NCBI GenBank assembly: GCA_009767595.1
Contig: VSDK01027780.1
Location: 62,001-126,000 of the forward strand
DNA length: 64,000 nt
Direction: 5' to 3'
Source of the DNA: Symbiodinium kawagutii
Taxonomy: Eukaryota > Sar > Dinophyceae > Suessiales > Symbiodiniaceae
The first letter of the stretch is position 1. The number at the start of each line of letters is the position of its first letter. The notes under the pieces are model-generated. The model was not told where the DNA came from, searched no databases, and was given only the letters and a program-made list of their open reading frames with translations. This document shows, piece by piece, positions 23,910 through 37,392 of the stretch. The translations under genes and the position numbers were made by a program.

Positions 23910-26900
23910 GCAGGAGACACCGGATGCGGGACCAAGATCTATGATGGAAGTTGGACAGCTCCATGGTCCCACATTCATGGTTTATAATCGTTGGTTACTA
24001 GTGACCATGGTTGGTAATAATGACCTGGTTGGTGGTTTGAAACATTTTTATTTTTCCCTAGTGATTATTAACAATTGGCTGGTTGGCTAATACGTTTCAT
24101 AGGGGTTTAAACCAGCAACCAGTGACCTACTGGTTCATAATTAACGTAAATTGATTTATCCATGAATTATGAACCATGACAGCTCCATGGCTTAACTGCC
24201 ATCAATTAGTCATGGTTATTTAATCATCATTAATAATGGTTGATCATGATTCAGAGGGGATGATGACCAACAAATCTATGTTATAAACCTATGGTGGTTT
24301 CTCAGAATAGGGAACCTCCAAAAATGGTTGGTTTATGACTTATATTCAATAGCTGGATGATTTCGGAGTACCACTATTTTGAGAAGCACCTATATCCAGA
24401 AATTTGCTTGGTGGTTTATATAGGGGATGAAACCATCAATAATGGTTAATAATGGGGGATAATAAGCAACATTTGTGTCTAAACAACTACTGCTTGGTGG
24501 TTTTTAACATGTTAGTTGGCATCATTTTTGATATAGATCTACCGTTACAAAGCATTGTAAACAATCATCAACCATTGTTAGCCATCGTTATGGTGGGTCA
24601 TTGAATCATTATAATCATCTTCGCCATCATTGATGGGTCATTAACCATCGTTTTGATGGGTCATTAGCCGTCACCAATATGGCTGTAGGTCAAAACCCTG
24701 TACCCCTGGTTCCCCATCATTAATCATAGTTTTCCCCATTGCTGCTGGTTATTATCCACCATGAAATTGGTTGGTTAATATTGACCCATAAGAACAATAT
24801 GATATCAACCTTTCCCCGTTGTTGGTTATTATCTCCCTATATTTGTCACCCCTGGAAGGTTAATATTGACCCAACTCGCCATATGGTGGTTTCTCAAGCC
24901 ATAGGGGTACCCCTAAATCATCCATTATTAATCATCTGTAGTAGTAAACCAACCATTTTGGGGGTCCCCTATGGCTTGAGAAACCACCACATAGATCTAC
25001 CATCCAGGACTGCAGGGTGATCCCTGGACGCTGCCTTGCGCTCCCAGGTCGCATCATCGTGCCGCCTAAGACCTTTCGAGTTACCAGCCCTGCGACGGGG
25101 AAACCTGGCATCAACGGTGGGGTGAAGTGCCAGTGGCGTTGCGCTTGTTGATGATGACTAGTGATGGGTGATGATGGTGAAAACAGGTTTTTTACATACA
25201 TCTAAAAAAGGCTTTTTTTACATAAATCTAAAAAACCTGGTTTTTTAGATGTATGTAAAAAACCTGAGGTTTAATCATGGAGAAATGATGGTTATTCATG
25301 GTTTAATAGACATCGAAATGAACCATAATGATAGTGAGACTGATGGTTCATGATGGTGATGCTCAATAGATAATCAACAGGCCCAAAAGTGGTTGATAGC
25401 AATGGTTAACACGAATTCATCAAGAGATCCAGCCGTTAGGTCGCACCACCCAGATTGATTACCTGCAGGTAAATCAACATCTATTCATGGTAAATAGTTT
25501 GGGGCATGGCGTATCAATGTGGGTCTTTTCTTACAGAATAATGATAGTATTGACAAGTATGGTTGATACACCAGTGGTGACACTAACAGCAACCATCGTC
25601 AACGCTATGTATCTTCAACCGATCACAACAGTAGCTCGATACAACTAGTACCTCGTGTTATGCCAATGATGCCCCCAACTATGTCACCAGGAGTGCTGAT
25701 TCGACGCAACAGCATGTTTAATAGTCAACGGTTGGCTTGTGAGTCTCGATCAATGTTCTCTAGCCAGCCTGGCCGGTAGAACAACATCCGCTATGATATT
25801 TCCTATGTGTTGAACCCGGAAGAATCCACAGTAGTTCAGGGAAGATAACCACAGTGATATGTTTATCATATTGGTCATATATGAATATAAGTAACAATCC
25901 GTGTAACAAAAACGAGATCGCAATTAACGAAGAATTAACACATAGGGAAATAACAAACGATAAGGAGAAATATACCAAGTCAGACAGCCAGTCAATTGTG
26001 TTAACCAACTAGCCAAGCGGGCATATCCAACCTGCAGACAGGTTGTGCATTCCTTCAGTTATGAACCTCAGCGTAAAGTAGTCACATCTGAAGAGGTTTA
26101 TCAACCACCAAAGCAAACAGGTATACAATAGGAAAAGGATGGGAGCATCACCTCACATTTCTTGGCTTGAGACATCATGGTAACCAACAAGGATGGTTGA
26201 ATAGAATTCGTGTTGATGATGGGCGGTCAACTATCGTAGTGCTTAGTGATGACTCTTGACTCATAATGACGGTTGATTGCTGCTTAGAGTTCTTGATGAT
26301 CATTGATAGTTGTCGACCAGTTGGTTGATCATGGCTGCTGGTTTCGGATCGAGATGTCAACCCGTAATGAGATTCGGATGTTTCTGAAGGCACATGTCTT
26401 TTAGCAAACGACGGTCAGCCATGGTCAGCATTGGAAAATGTGAGATGATGTTCTTTATGTGGGCTGACAAGTTGTCAGATGTTTCGCACCACCCCTGTTG
26501 CAAAACATCCAGGCATTAAATCAATGATGATGTCATTTAGGCACTGTTCACCGCAGCTACCAAGGAAAATCCGATTTGCATTATTACACGCAGTTTTCTT
26601 CATTGCAACCTCGGCAAGTCGTCAGTGACGGCGCCTTCACTGAGGAATTTGGTCGGAGTAGCCCCAGATGCCCCAGCTTTCATGATAGAGGCGCGCAGCA
26701 CTTAGTGGGAGATCAGGGTTAGGGTTCAACAAGCCATGCAAATAGCGTTGCCCAGACCTGAACACCGTCAAAATAGCTCAAACAAATGGTTTTGCCACCA
26801 GAGCTTTGACAAGGGAACGTTTTAATTGGGGGGCCAAAGGGAGCAAGTATAGTTGCACCACCAATGACACAGGTTGACAGAGTCCCATGAGTGTTAAAGG

Positions 26901-29900
26901 CAGGTTTTCAGTTTGCCCAAAGCCAGTGTTGCCCGCTGCCCCTGTTACAAGCAGAGGAGAATTCTCGGCAAATCCAAGCAACTGTAATGGGACCCTGTAA
27001 GTTGCTTTGGCACCGTATGTCACTGTACGCCAGGTTCACTGTTTGAAGTTTATCAAGTTATAGAGGTGCCTTCGAAATTCTTGACATGGATGGTTCATTA
27101 CTATGATGATCCCCCATTCTGAAGCACTATTGCTGCTAATAACCCCCAACCCCCTACGGCTTTAACTCATCAACCAACAAGGATGAATCTGTAATTACTC
27201 ATCAAACCCTAAAACTCATCTGAAAACCTTTAGTTCAGCACTATTCACCATAGTCACCCATTGAAAATCCCATAGTTAACCCATCAATCCTTATAAAATC
27301 CCTTTAAGATCCCTATAGAATCCCTTCCAAAATCTTTCAAACATTCCTTTAAATCCCTTATAAAATCCCTGAAAGGCACCTTGATAAAACCTCCTCATAA
27401 AATCTTGCAAAGATTTCTATAGACCCCTATAAAATCCCTAAGACACACTTTTACAAAACCCCCCAAGCTGCCTTGAGAACCCCCCCGAGATCCTTCGCAT
27501 CACCGGCACTCTCCCAGGCCGCCGTGACGGCCGCGCACCGCGCGGCGCCGGGCTGGGCGCAGCTGCGGCACGCGGAGCGTGCTTCGGTGCTCATGCGCCT
27601 TGAAACGAGCGATGGGAAGCAGTGGCAGATGGAGATGGGATTTGTATGGATCTATATTTGGATTATATGCTATGAACAGAATAACCGGTGATTTATAGTG
27701 ATTACATGGGATGACCTCACAATTATAGAACCATAGGATAAATGGGGATCAACTGTATGAATATGATGGTTAATGGAGGTTTTGATGATGTACATAGGCA
27801 TTCTGTGGGTTGATAGTGGTTAATGATGGTTCATGATGATTGAGTGGCTATGGCAGTGGCTAAATGTTGTTTAACCATTATATGTAGTGACCATGTATTA
27901 CCTCATTTATGCTTAGATGAGGGTTAAAAAATGGCTAAATGGCTGGTTAATCGGTGAAGCAGGGTGTTTCACCAGTACATAGCCAATTTTGATGCTGAGA
28001 ACGGTGAGAATCGAAGGATAGTTAATAGTTATGGCCAATAATCAATTGAGTAGCTACAATTCAAATTTGAGATGCTGAATAAAATTGTACAGATTGATGA
28101 TTCATTGATGATACACTGACGGCCAATACATGGTTGAATAACCGTTATGGATCATTATGGTTAAGAATTACTGGTTAAGTTTAATAGCAACTGTTTAATG
28201 ACATATAGCCATTCTTGGTAGCAGTGATAACGGGTCTTGAGCACCCGTAATGGTTGGTGTATTGTTTGAATTTATTTGAACTATGCTTAAGCTTGATCGG
28301 TGAAAATTGATGAGGCTGAATGATTGCGTACGGATCCTTATTTGTTGAGGACTAGAGCTTTCGAGCTTCGCTAGTCATAGGGTGATTGCCCCAATTCGCA
28401 CCGCAGCTTTAAGCGCGAGATTGGAGAACCATACGGTGAGTATGATGTCGAGAAACTGGTTTTTCGCCAGGGTGATTTTTTCGGGACGACTTTGTGGCTT
28501 CTCGCCGCCTAGGACGTTCTCCGAGGGTTGGAGGATGAAAGCGGGATTGAGGAGGATGAGCAGACCGCTCGTCAAAAATTTTATCGCGCTGGACAAGACC
28601 GGAACATCCTCGCCACAGGTCCAGTGCTGGCAGAGAACATCGAGGGCTTCCCAGCACTGACCATCGATACTGATTGTTCAGAAGACGTGACGAACATCGT
28701 GAAGGCGGTCATGTAATCTTGAGTGCGGTGGTGAAAGGCGTGATCTTAAGTGCGGTCATGAAAGGCCGGCAGGGCAACTTCCACTATTGACAACTCACCA
28801 TCAGACGGTGCTTTCTCAAATATTTGGAATGTTGGTGGTTCAACCACCAGCCAGACATGCATGGTCACCATGAGAACAGCAGCTGGTGGCTGGTTGATGT
28901 CCAACCATAACCAATATTAGCAGTCTTAGCAATTGCTTGGTTTGTAATGGCTGGGACACAAACTTTGCTTCACGACAATGGTTGATAAGCCTCAAGAGTT
29001 CACCCATCATTTTTGGAAAGCCTCGCACCCGCCACCAACAGACCCCTGAGGCTAGTGCAACCACCATTCTCAAGCAGCACCCATGAGTACCAATCATTTA
29101 GCCATACTCTTGAAACTTTCATAACTCATCATTGGCCATTATCAAACCTTCATTATTATCAACCGCCATTTACCATCGTTATTGACGGCTATCAATCATC
29201 AACACATCATCAACCAGCCATTTTTCACCTATTTTTCTCCATGAACTAGCCATTGTTAACCAGCATCAGTACTATCCAAAAATTTCAGCATCTAGCCGTT
29301 TCACCATCATCAACCAGAAGCTAACCAGCAACTCACCAGCACCATCTATTTCACCATCTATTAGCCACAACCGTAGCTTTAACCAGAAAAGTAACCGCAA
29401 CCATAACTAGAAACCATAGAGAACTCAACCATTCTCAATCCGTCCATTTCACCATATATAGTAACCATAACCATGAAATAGAAATCTCAATGGTTTCAAC
29501 CCATTCAAAGATTATATGTCATCTTTACCATTATCCATCCACAGCACACCATGTGGATTATTAACTATTACTATTAACCATGATTCACCCATTAATGGTT
29601 AACCGTTATCCATAACCATTATCATCTTAACCATTAATAATGGTGCTTATCCATAATGGTTACCTTCATCCATTACCTTATTATCCATAACCATTATTCC
29701 ATAACCGTGACATAACCATCCTCATCCCATCATCTCAGTGCCAAACCACCGGGGCCTCTGAGGTCCTGTGCCGACACCTTGCGGTCCAACTTAGAAGCCT
29801 TGGCCACGTTTCTGGGCGAAGACGTGGCAGCACTGGTGGTGGTGGCTGGTACGAACCCAGACATGATTATGGTATTTAGAGTATTTATAGTTCAATAAAT

Positions 29901-32900
29901 AGATAAATTAACGGGATAGTGGATGGTTAGTTGATTATGGTTATTTTGATTGTGTTGGTTGATGGTTGGTAGATGGTTAGTAAATGGTTAGTAATTGGAT
30001 TGCCAAAATGCATGCCGCATTGAAACTCAACGCCGCACGACCAGTTTTCGTTACCGCATGCATGTGGATCACACCGATGACTTTTCCAAGCTTTGTTATC
30101 ACATGGTCAAAGATATCAAAGAATCCCAAGTGCAGGACATTCCCATTGAAATCGTGACTCAAGCCGGTCTTTTGCGAAGTAGACCGGGGGTCATTGAACC
30201 TCCTCGCATCCGCCTGGTGCAACCCAAAACTTTCGTTGCCCATGCACCGGCTTTCTTTGGAGAAGCTCAAATTTGTGTTAAATCACAACATGGCAATTGT
30301 GTCCAGGTTGAAGTGCTCTCTGGAACTTTGCCTGCCCAGGGAATTTTTCGACAATCCTCGTATGCCTTGACCCATGATGAGATTTTTCAGCATTTCAACG
30401 AGTACTGGCAACCCATTTGGTGCCGTGATGAACCTTCATCACAGTTTGAAGATAACACTTGGGAAGATTTTCTCACTGAGTTCCATGACTCTGGTTTGCC
30501 AGACATACCGCAAATCTCCATTCCATTCCAGGACTTGGAGCTTTGGAATTCCGATTCGTACGTTAAAGGAGGGCAAAGCAGCTGGCATTTGGGGATGGAG
30601 ACACGAGGAACTGCGGCTTCTTCCTCCATGTGCAATCGAGGATCTCATTTTCATTTTTGCTTCGGTGACCCAGGTTGGCCTTAGTGCTGCCATCATGTTG
30701 GCTCGTACCACTTTGCTCCCAAAGAAAGACCATTTGAATTCCCTTGGTGATGTTAGACCAATTACGATTTTAAGCGTTTTGTATAGACTATTTGGTAAGC
30801 TCATCTTTCGATGTGTTACTCGCACTTGGAGCAAGTATTTTCCCAAGCAGGTCAGTGGAGGTATCCCTGGCCGTGGTGTCAAAGATTTAGCCTTTCTTCA
30901 AAAGGCAGACATTGAGCAAGCTCTCAATCAGAACACCCAATTGGGTGGGTTTTCCCTAGATTTGAAGAAGGCTTTCAATACGTTCGGCAGAAGACCATGC
31001 GTGCACCTTTTTCGCAGACTTGGTGTCCCTGACTGGGTCTGTGTTTTCTGGATTCGATCACTCGCAAATATGTGCAGAATGCCGCAACTGGGTCTTGATT
31101 TGGGCCCTTCAGTGCCTAGCTACACAGGTCTTCCTGAAGGCTGTTGCTTAAGCGTGCTTGGTATGCTTGCGCTGTCTTTCCTTTTCTTTTGCCGTCTTCG
31201 AATTCCTAGGGTCATCCCCTATAGTTATGCAGACAATTGGTCCTGGGTAACCACCTCCATCTCTGCACAACTCCAGGCTTTTCGCATTGTGTTAAATCTC
31301 ACACATGCACTCAAGGTGACCATTGATTTCAACAAGTCCTGGGCTTGGGGTACCACCAAGCCATTTCGTGATGCCAGCCATTTTCTTCAAATGTTTTTTC
31401 CATGGCAGGACGTGACAATTCAGATCTTGGAACACGTGAAGGATTTGGGAGAGATCATTTCCTACACCCGGCGACACCATGTGGGCTTTATCAAAGATAA
31501 GATTTCATCAGCCTGTGCCCGCATCCGTCGCTTGAAGCACTTGCCGATTGAAGTACAGCAGAAGTGTAGAATTATTCAGACGTCTGCATTGCCATTAGCA
31601 TTGTATGCAGCAGACACCAATTACATAGGTCCCCGCCATTTTGAAGATTTGCGACGAGCCATCGTCCATTCACTCATTGGGGCAAAGTCGTTTGCTTCAA
31701 ATCACATGGCACCTTTTGCTTTGTCGAAATTCTTGGATGATCCACTCCTTGGGCTCATCATTCGAATTGCTTGCCAACTCCGTCGATTGAGGTCAATCGA
31801 TGCTCCCCGGGCCCAACAGTTTTTACAGCTTGCCTGTCAGGACCATGCCACTTCCACCTTTGGGCCTGCAGGTTCTTTCCGGAGATATATTGATTCCGTT
31901 AGCCTTCACTTGACCACCGAAGGAACACTGATTTGTGCACCTTTTCTTCGATGCAATCTTTTCATTGATTCCGCCAAATGTATCAAGGAAACCCTTCGTT
32001 CCTGGTGGCCTCGGTATTTAGTTAATCACGTTGAACGTAAGGGCATTGGAGATGTTCATCTCCACCCTCGTCAAACGGCTAAATGTTTTGCTGCCTTGTC
32101 TCCCACCGAGCAGAAGTTGCTTCTCCACAACATGTTGGGAGCATTCCAATCCGAAGCCATCAAAGCCAAGTGGGATTGCCATTCTAGTGATGCATGCCCC
32201 CTTTGCCATGAGGTTGACTCCAGAACCCACCGTGTACTCCATTGCCCTGCTCTCCTTGAGGTTAGGCAATCGTTTTCTGAAGCAGTACAAATCATCAGTG
32301 AGGAACGCCCGGACTGGGTCTATTTTCCCCTAGCTCAGGCATACCCACACCAGCACGTCTTGGATACTCTTTTGGATCTCATTCCACCTTCGGATGTGCC
32401 AATTGCCAGTGATGTACCCAGAGAGGTAGTATCCTTTTTCACGGATGGGGGTGCCCTTTACACCACTGACTCCATTGCTCGTATTGCAGGTTTCTCAGTT
32501 GTCCAGGATGTCAGTTCCTCTGCATCCGGGTTTCAGGAGGCTGCTGACTTTGCCTTCACCAGCCATGATTTCCATCTTTTCGTACGTTGTGCACTGGTAT
32601 AGTACCAGGTCGACAGAATGTTCCACGTGCAGAGCTGTATGCTTTCATGTTAGCCTTGCAGGCCTCTGCCCACTGCACCCAGGCCTCTGCCATTCAGTTT
32701 GTCACCGATGCCAAATATGTCTGTGACATCATCGCCAAAATCCAGAACCAAGATGTGTCCCTTGATGGCCCCTCAGCAACCAACACTGACCTTGTGGGCA
32801 CCATTCGGAACCTTTGGAACCCTGAACGCCACCGAATTGTCAAGATCAAAAGCCATCGACCATTTTCCTCGGCAAAGGACCTTGAGGATTTATTCCTCAT

Positions 32901-35900
32901 CTTGGGGAATCATTGTGCAGATGTTGCCGTCACGGCTGCTCTTCAGGCTATTCCGCCGGTTCTCAAGGAAGCTGCTCAAGCCTGTGCTGACCATCATGTT
33001 GCGGAACAATCCAGGTTGGCTAAGGTGTTGCTATACTTGTTGGCACTCAATCGCAAACGAAACCACTTGCTTAAGCTGCCCTCGGCCATTCCGGGGCTTC
33101 CTGCTCCGCTACCACAGGAGGCACCTGCGAAGATGCCGAAGCACCTTTTTGGCTTGGATGCCGTTTCCTTTTTGTCACAGTATGCACCACCGGATTTTGC
33201 ACCATGGGTGTCTGATCCTGTGCCTCAGGAAAGCATTTTACAAGCCTGTCAGCAAGGAGCTCGTCTGGCTCATGCCATGATTAGTTGGTGTCTTTCTTTG
33301 CGATGGCCCACTGACCTTCAAGCTGACTTTCGTTCTACAGAAGATTGGGGCATTTCTTGGTTTGAGCTGTGGGTAAATTTTTATATCACCACAGGGTGCA
33401 CATTCCCCATCCGCATCTCAGGATTGGGTGCCCGGTCGGTGTACCTTGACTATTTTTCACCTGATGCACAGCTGCAACCAGCTGCACGTCGTGCAGTTTT
33501 TAGCCAAGCCTTCGTTTTTCAGAAAGCTCTCAGCCAACTTAGCACCATGACTGGTATTCGCTGGTTTCCTTCTTTCAAAACAGCTGTGTGCTGTTCCATG
33601 AAACACCTGAATTATACAGGGAAAGCTGCTGGAATTCCCTGCCGCCCGAGTCTTTTGCAACCTGACGTCACAATGTTCCATATCAGCAAATTCTTGTCAA
33701 GCTTGGAAGGTACTCACTCTTTGGCAGCACCATTTCCGAATTTGCAGGTACAGCCTTCGTTGAACATCCCCATCTATGATGAGATACCTGTCTCTGAACG
33801 CTACAAAAGGTACAATCGAATATACCAATCAATCCACGTCGTCGGTCGTTGAGGTTAATTCACTATCCACTCCATGCTTTCGGCACAGGAAGTGGGAATT
33901 AGGCACTGTACAGTTTCTCGTTTCTTTCATTTTGCAAGTGGGTACCCCACCTGGAAGGGCCCATTTGTTGCGGATTCGTTCGCGCGTGAGGAGTTAGTTA
34001 ATGGGTTGATTAGTAAATGATATTATAGTATATGGTGGTGGTCGGTATTCTATTTATAGTTGAATAAAAAGATTAATGGCTTGGCCGATGCTTAGTTAGT
34101 TATGGGTATTTTCAGTATTTTAGTACCAACCGCGAGTGATGGTTTAATAGTTGTTGGCCAGAAATGATTATTGAGAAACGGTGGATGCTGGTGGTCGTTG
34201 GCCACTAGTAATGGTTTAATAATTCATGCGCTTAGTGGATGATGAGTTATTTATGTTTTTTTTTACTGATGGTCAATTATTATACTAACCCAGTGAGTGG
34301 ATGATGAGTTGAGGATAAATAAACGATGTGAATCCCAAGAATCAATGCTTAATGTTTCGGGATTATTGAATAGTGATTGACAATCAATGTTGAGCTACCA
34401 TTGGTGCTGATGTTTTTGATTGAACTACCATTATAGATCGATGGTTGTTGAACTGTGATTAGTGACTAATGGTTAGTAAGCTGACTCATGGTGTGTAAGC
34501 TGGTGCTTAGTAATGGCTCACGATGGTGACATGACGGTGAACAAATGGATCAGCAATGGTTAGCCGTGGCTAGTCCGTGGTTGCAAGGGGCGGATGGAGT
34601 TGGTAAGTTGGTTCAGTTGATAGTGGTCCATACATGGGCAATATGTGGTCAGAAGATATTCTGTAATGTTTGGTTGCTACGCCCGTTCTAAAGATTTGAT
34701 TTGGTGGTTGATATTGGTTGAAGGTAGAATAGGAACAACAATGGATTTTCTAGATTCATGAACATTGATTGAGAATGGTTAAAATTGGAAGATAGTGCTC
34801 ATCAATGGTGACTAGTCACTCTTAAATGTCCTTGGTATCGGGCGGTGACAGGGAACAATGAGTAACAATGAGATTATTAAGCTGGACAATGAGCTGGTTA
34901 ATGGTGGCTCAGCATGGTCAATGATGATAAAGACTTTGGTCAACCATAGAGCACACATTCAACAATAACGAAAAATAGTTGTTGATCTCTTCACTGATTG
35001 GGGTCTACAATTGTTGTTTCAATGATGCAATTGACACAACTACAAAATTGTGCAACGCCAACAAACAGAACCAATCACGAGGTAGAGTTACCAAAATTCA
35101 TAGAGAATGCATTTCAGGCGGGTTCCCTGCACATACGAAAGCAGGGCTGATTAACCATGGTTCCTAAGCGCCTGCCAATCATACCCCAGCAGGCTGCCAA
35201 TCATACCTGCGTCTCACCGCAAAAGAAACTAATTGATGACTGGTGTTGAAACCGATAAGAGTTCCTCCAATGTGTGTATCTAGAGGGAATTGGCAGCATT
35301 CCAAGAGATACTAACGGAATTGTCTCATCGTTTCGTTTGTGAAACTGCCAGTGGAAAGGCTGACTTTGAGGCTGTGCAATGTGTATGAGTCTGAAAACAC
35401 TTCCGGTGGGTGAAATCAAGGAATACTGGCGGTCACGTAACCACTTCAGCACAGGACTGCTCTTTGGCAGCTGCAAGGGTTTGCATGAATCTTTCCCTGA
35501 CTTTCAGGGAGGGAAAGGATTGAAGAGAAAAAAGGCGCTGATAGCAGTCTGAGCTGGCAGAGTCGTGCAAGCAATCTGATGTGAAGAGTGAGATAAAGTT
35601 TTGTCTCTAAATTCGTTCCTCGAAGCAAGGGCGGTTTGCAAAATGACCACAAGAATGTGAATTTTCCATAGACAAATGGTGGTTTCGTATCATCATTCCC
35701 CAAAAAAAATCTATGGTTTATTACTACAACTGATCAATATGAAACCACCTAATATACCCATATTTCGAAAAACCAGCCATGATATATCCAAGCCTCATTG
35801 TCGGTTACTAAGGGCCCTAAAAATTATCCATTTCAACCCACCATAACCCACTACAACCCACCATTTGGTGCACTCCCATGACTTGAAAAAACCCGAAAGC

Positions 35901-37322
35901 CACCGAGGCTTCAAACCAACGAGAGCGGCCGGCCCATCTCAGAGACCCGCATAGAGGTGAGCGCCAGGGAGCAGCACAGGGATGGTGACCGACCTTGGTG
36001 ATCCCGGGCTGGTATCCCAGGTCAACCATACACCAAGGTATGGCCACTACAAGGTATACCCATATTATTGGTAATTGTGGGCTGATGGTTGGTTGATGGT
36101 TGGTTGATGGTTGGTTGATGGTTGGTTGATGGTTGGTTGATGGTTGGTTGATGGTTGGTTGATGGTGGTCCCTAACCTGGCAATAGAATGTCCACGATAG
36201 AAATAATTGATTTCCCACTGTTTCCCTGAAAAAGATGGGGATTTTTCCGTTGCCAGTTTAGCAGAGTGTGATAATTTCGATAATTTGTTTTTGAATGCTT
36301 GTTATCGACTAATGGCGAACCAACCGATGGTCAATTGATATAAACAACCATTCTTGAACCAAGCTGCTTATCAAACAAGATCAGGATTGGACATTCCAAC
36401 AACGTCACCCCTGACACGTTGGACCACGGGTGGGTTCAGTAGCGACCCGCTCCATTTGATGTACCAAATTAAGGAATGATGAGTTTGAGTTCAGAAGGAT
36501 TTTGGTGATTAGTTAATTGAAGGGTTGAAACCGCCCAGTGGTAAATCTAAAACGAAAAAGAAAGGAGGAAAAGATGTCGATCTATCAATCACTTGGTTCT
36601 TGCTGAACTGCGTCACTTCAAGCAATTCAGAGCAGCTCGAGGTGTCTTGGACTGGGATATCGTATGGTATCGTTGCAAATGGGGAGCGCTTTGGCTACTT
36701 GTCCATGTGGCAACTAAGCAACTGACATGTTTGGGAGAGAAACAGTGACCAACACAGCCAAAGATAACAATGACCACCATTCACCGACATCACCAGTTAC
36801 AATGTAACTTCACCAGCATTCATTAGAGTTCACCATTCATCTGCTGTAACTCATGTATCTAACTTCAACCAACATCAACAGCGTCGAGTTGGAACCAGCA
36901 ACCTCCGCATCACGGTCCTCAGGTGATTGTGGCCGCAGCCACCTTCGAGAACGCTGCAAGACGCTGGGTGAACCCACGCTGATGCGGTGATGCTTCCAGT
37001 TGTGAGGTTGTCCAAAAATGATGTTACCTACCAACCATCCTATGGTAACCATTGTTACTGGCGAAACTCACCAAGTATAGGGGTACACCATTTTTGGTCC
37101 CTTGCGATGTTTATGGCTAACCTGCAAGCTACTAAGCTAATGGGTTAGTTCACAGTGAATTTGCAACAGTTGGATGTTTTAGTAGTTGAGCCCATTAATG
37201 CCACCATTAGTTGGGGTTGATCTTTATGTTCACTGATGATTTGGAATGATGGTTTGTATCTAGTTTGCGGTCAATCGACATTGATAACGGCTTTCAACAA
37301 CAACAACAACAACAACAACAGC

Positions 37323-37392
<70 letters not shown>

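Larger units (their letters stand above)
29995..33852 (+). mobile_element. Non-LTR (LINE-like) retrotransposon, 5' truncated, in ALDH intron 5
   Basis: One coding region split over three frames gives a pre-RT region, reverse transcriptase, a zinc-knuckle, RNase H and a long C-terminal extension. There is no endonuclease domain upstream, so the copy looks 5'-truncated. It lies in the same orientation as the ALDH gene. No poly-A tail or short target duplication is evident; instead a diverged direct repeat of about 80 bp occurs on both sides (about 29875-29955 and 34045-34125). Confidence 0.88.

Noticed and set aside
36083-36168. Short regularly spaced repeats that could suggest CRISPR
   Set aside because: The unit is 11 bp with no spacers, in a eukaryotic intron.
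35817-36218. 133-codon minus-strand frame
   Set aside because: It runs through the 11-bp tandem array and across ALDH exon 6 on the other strand.
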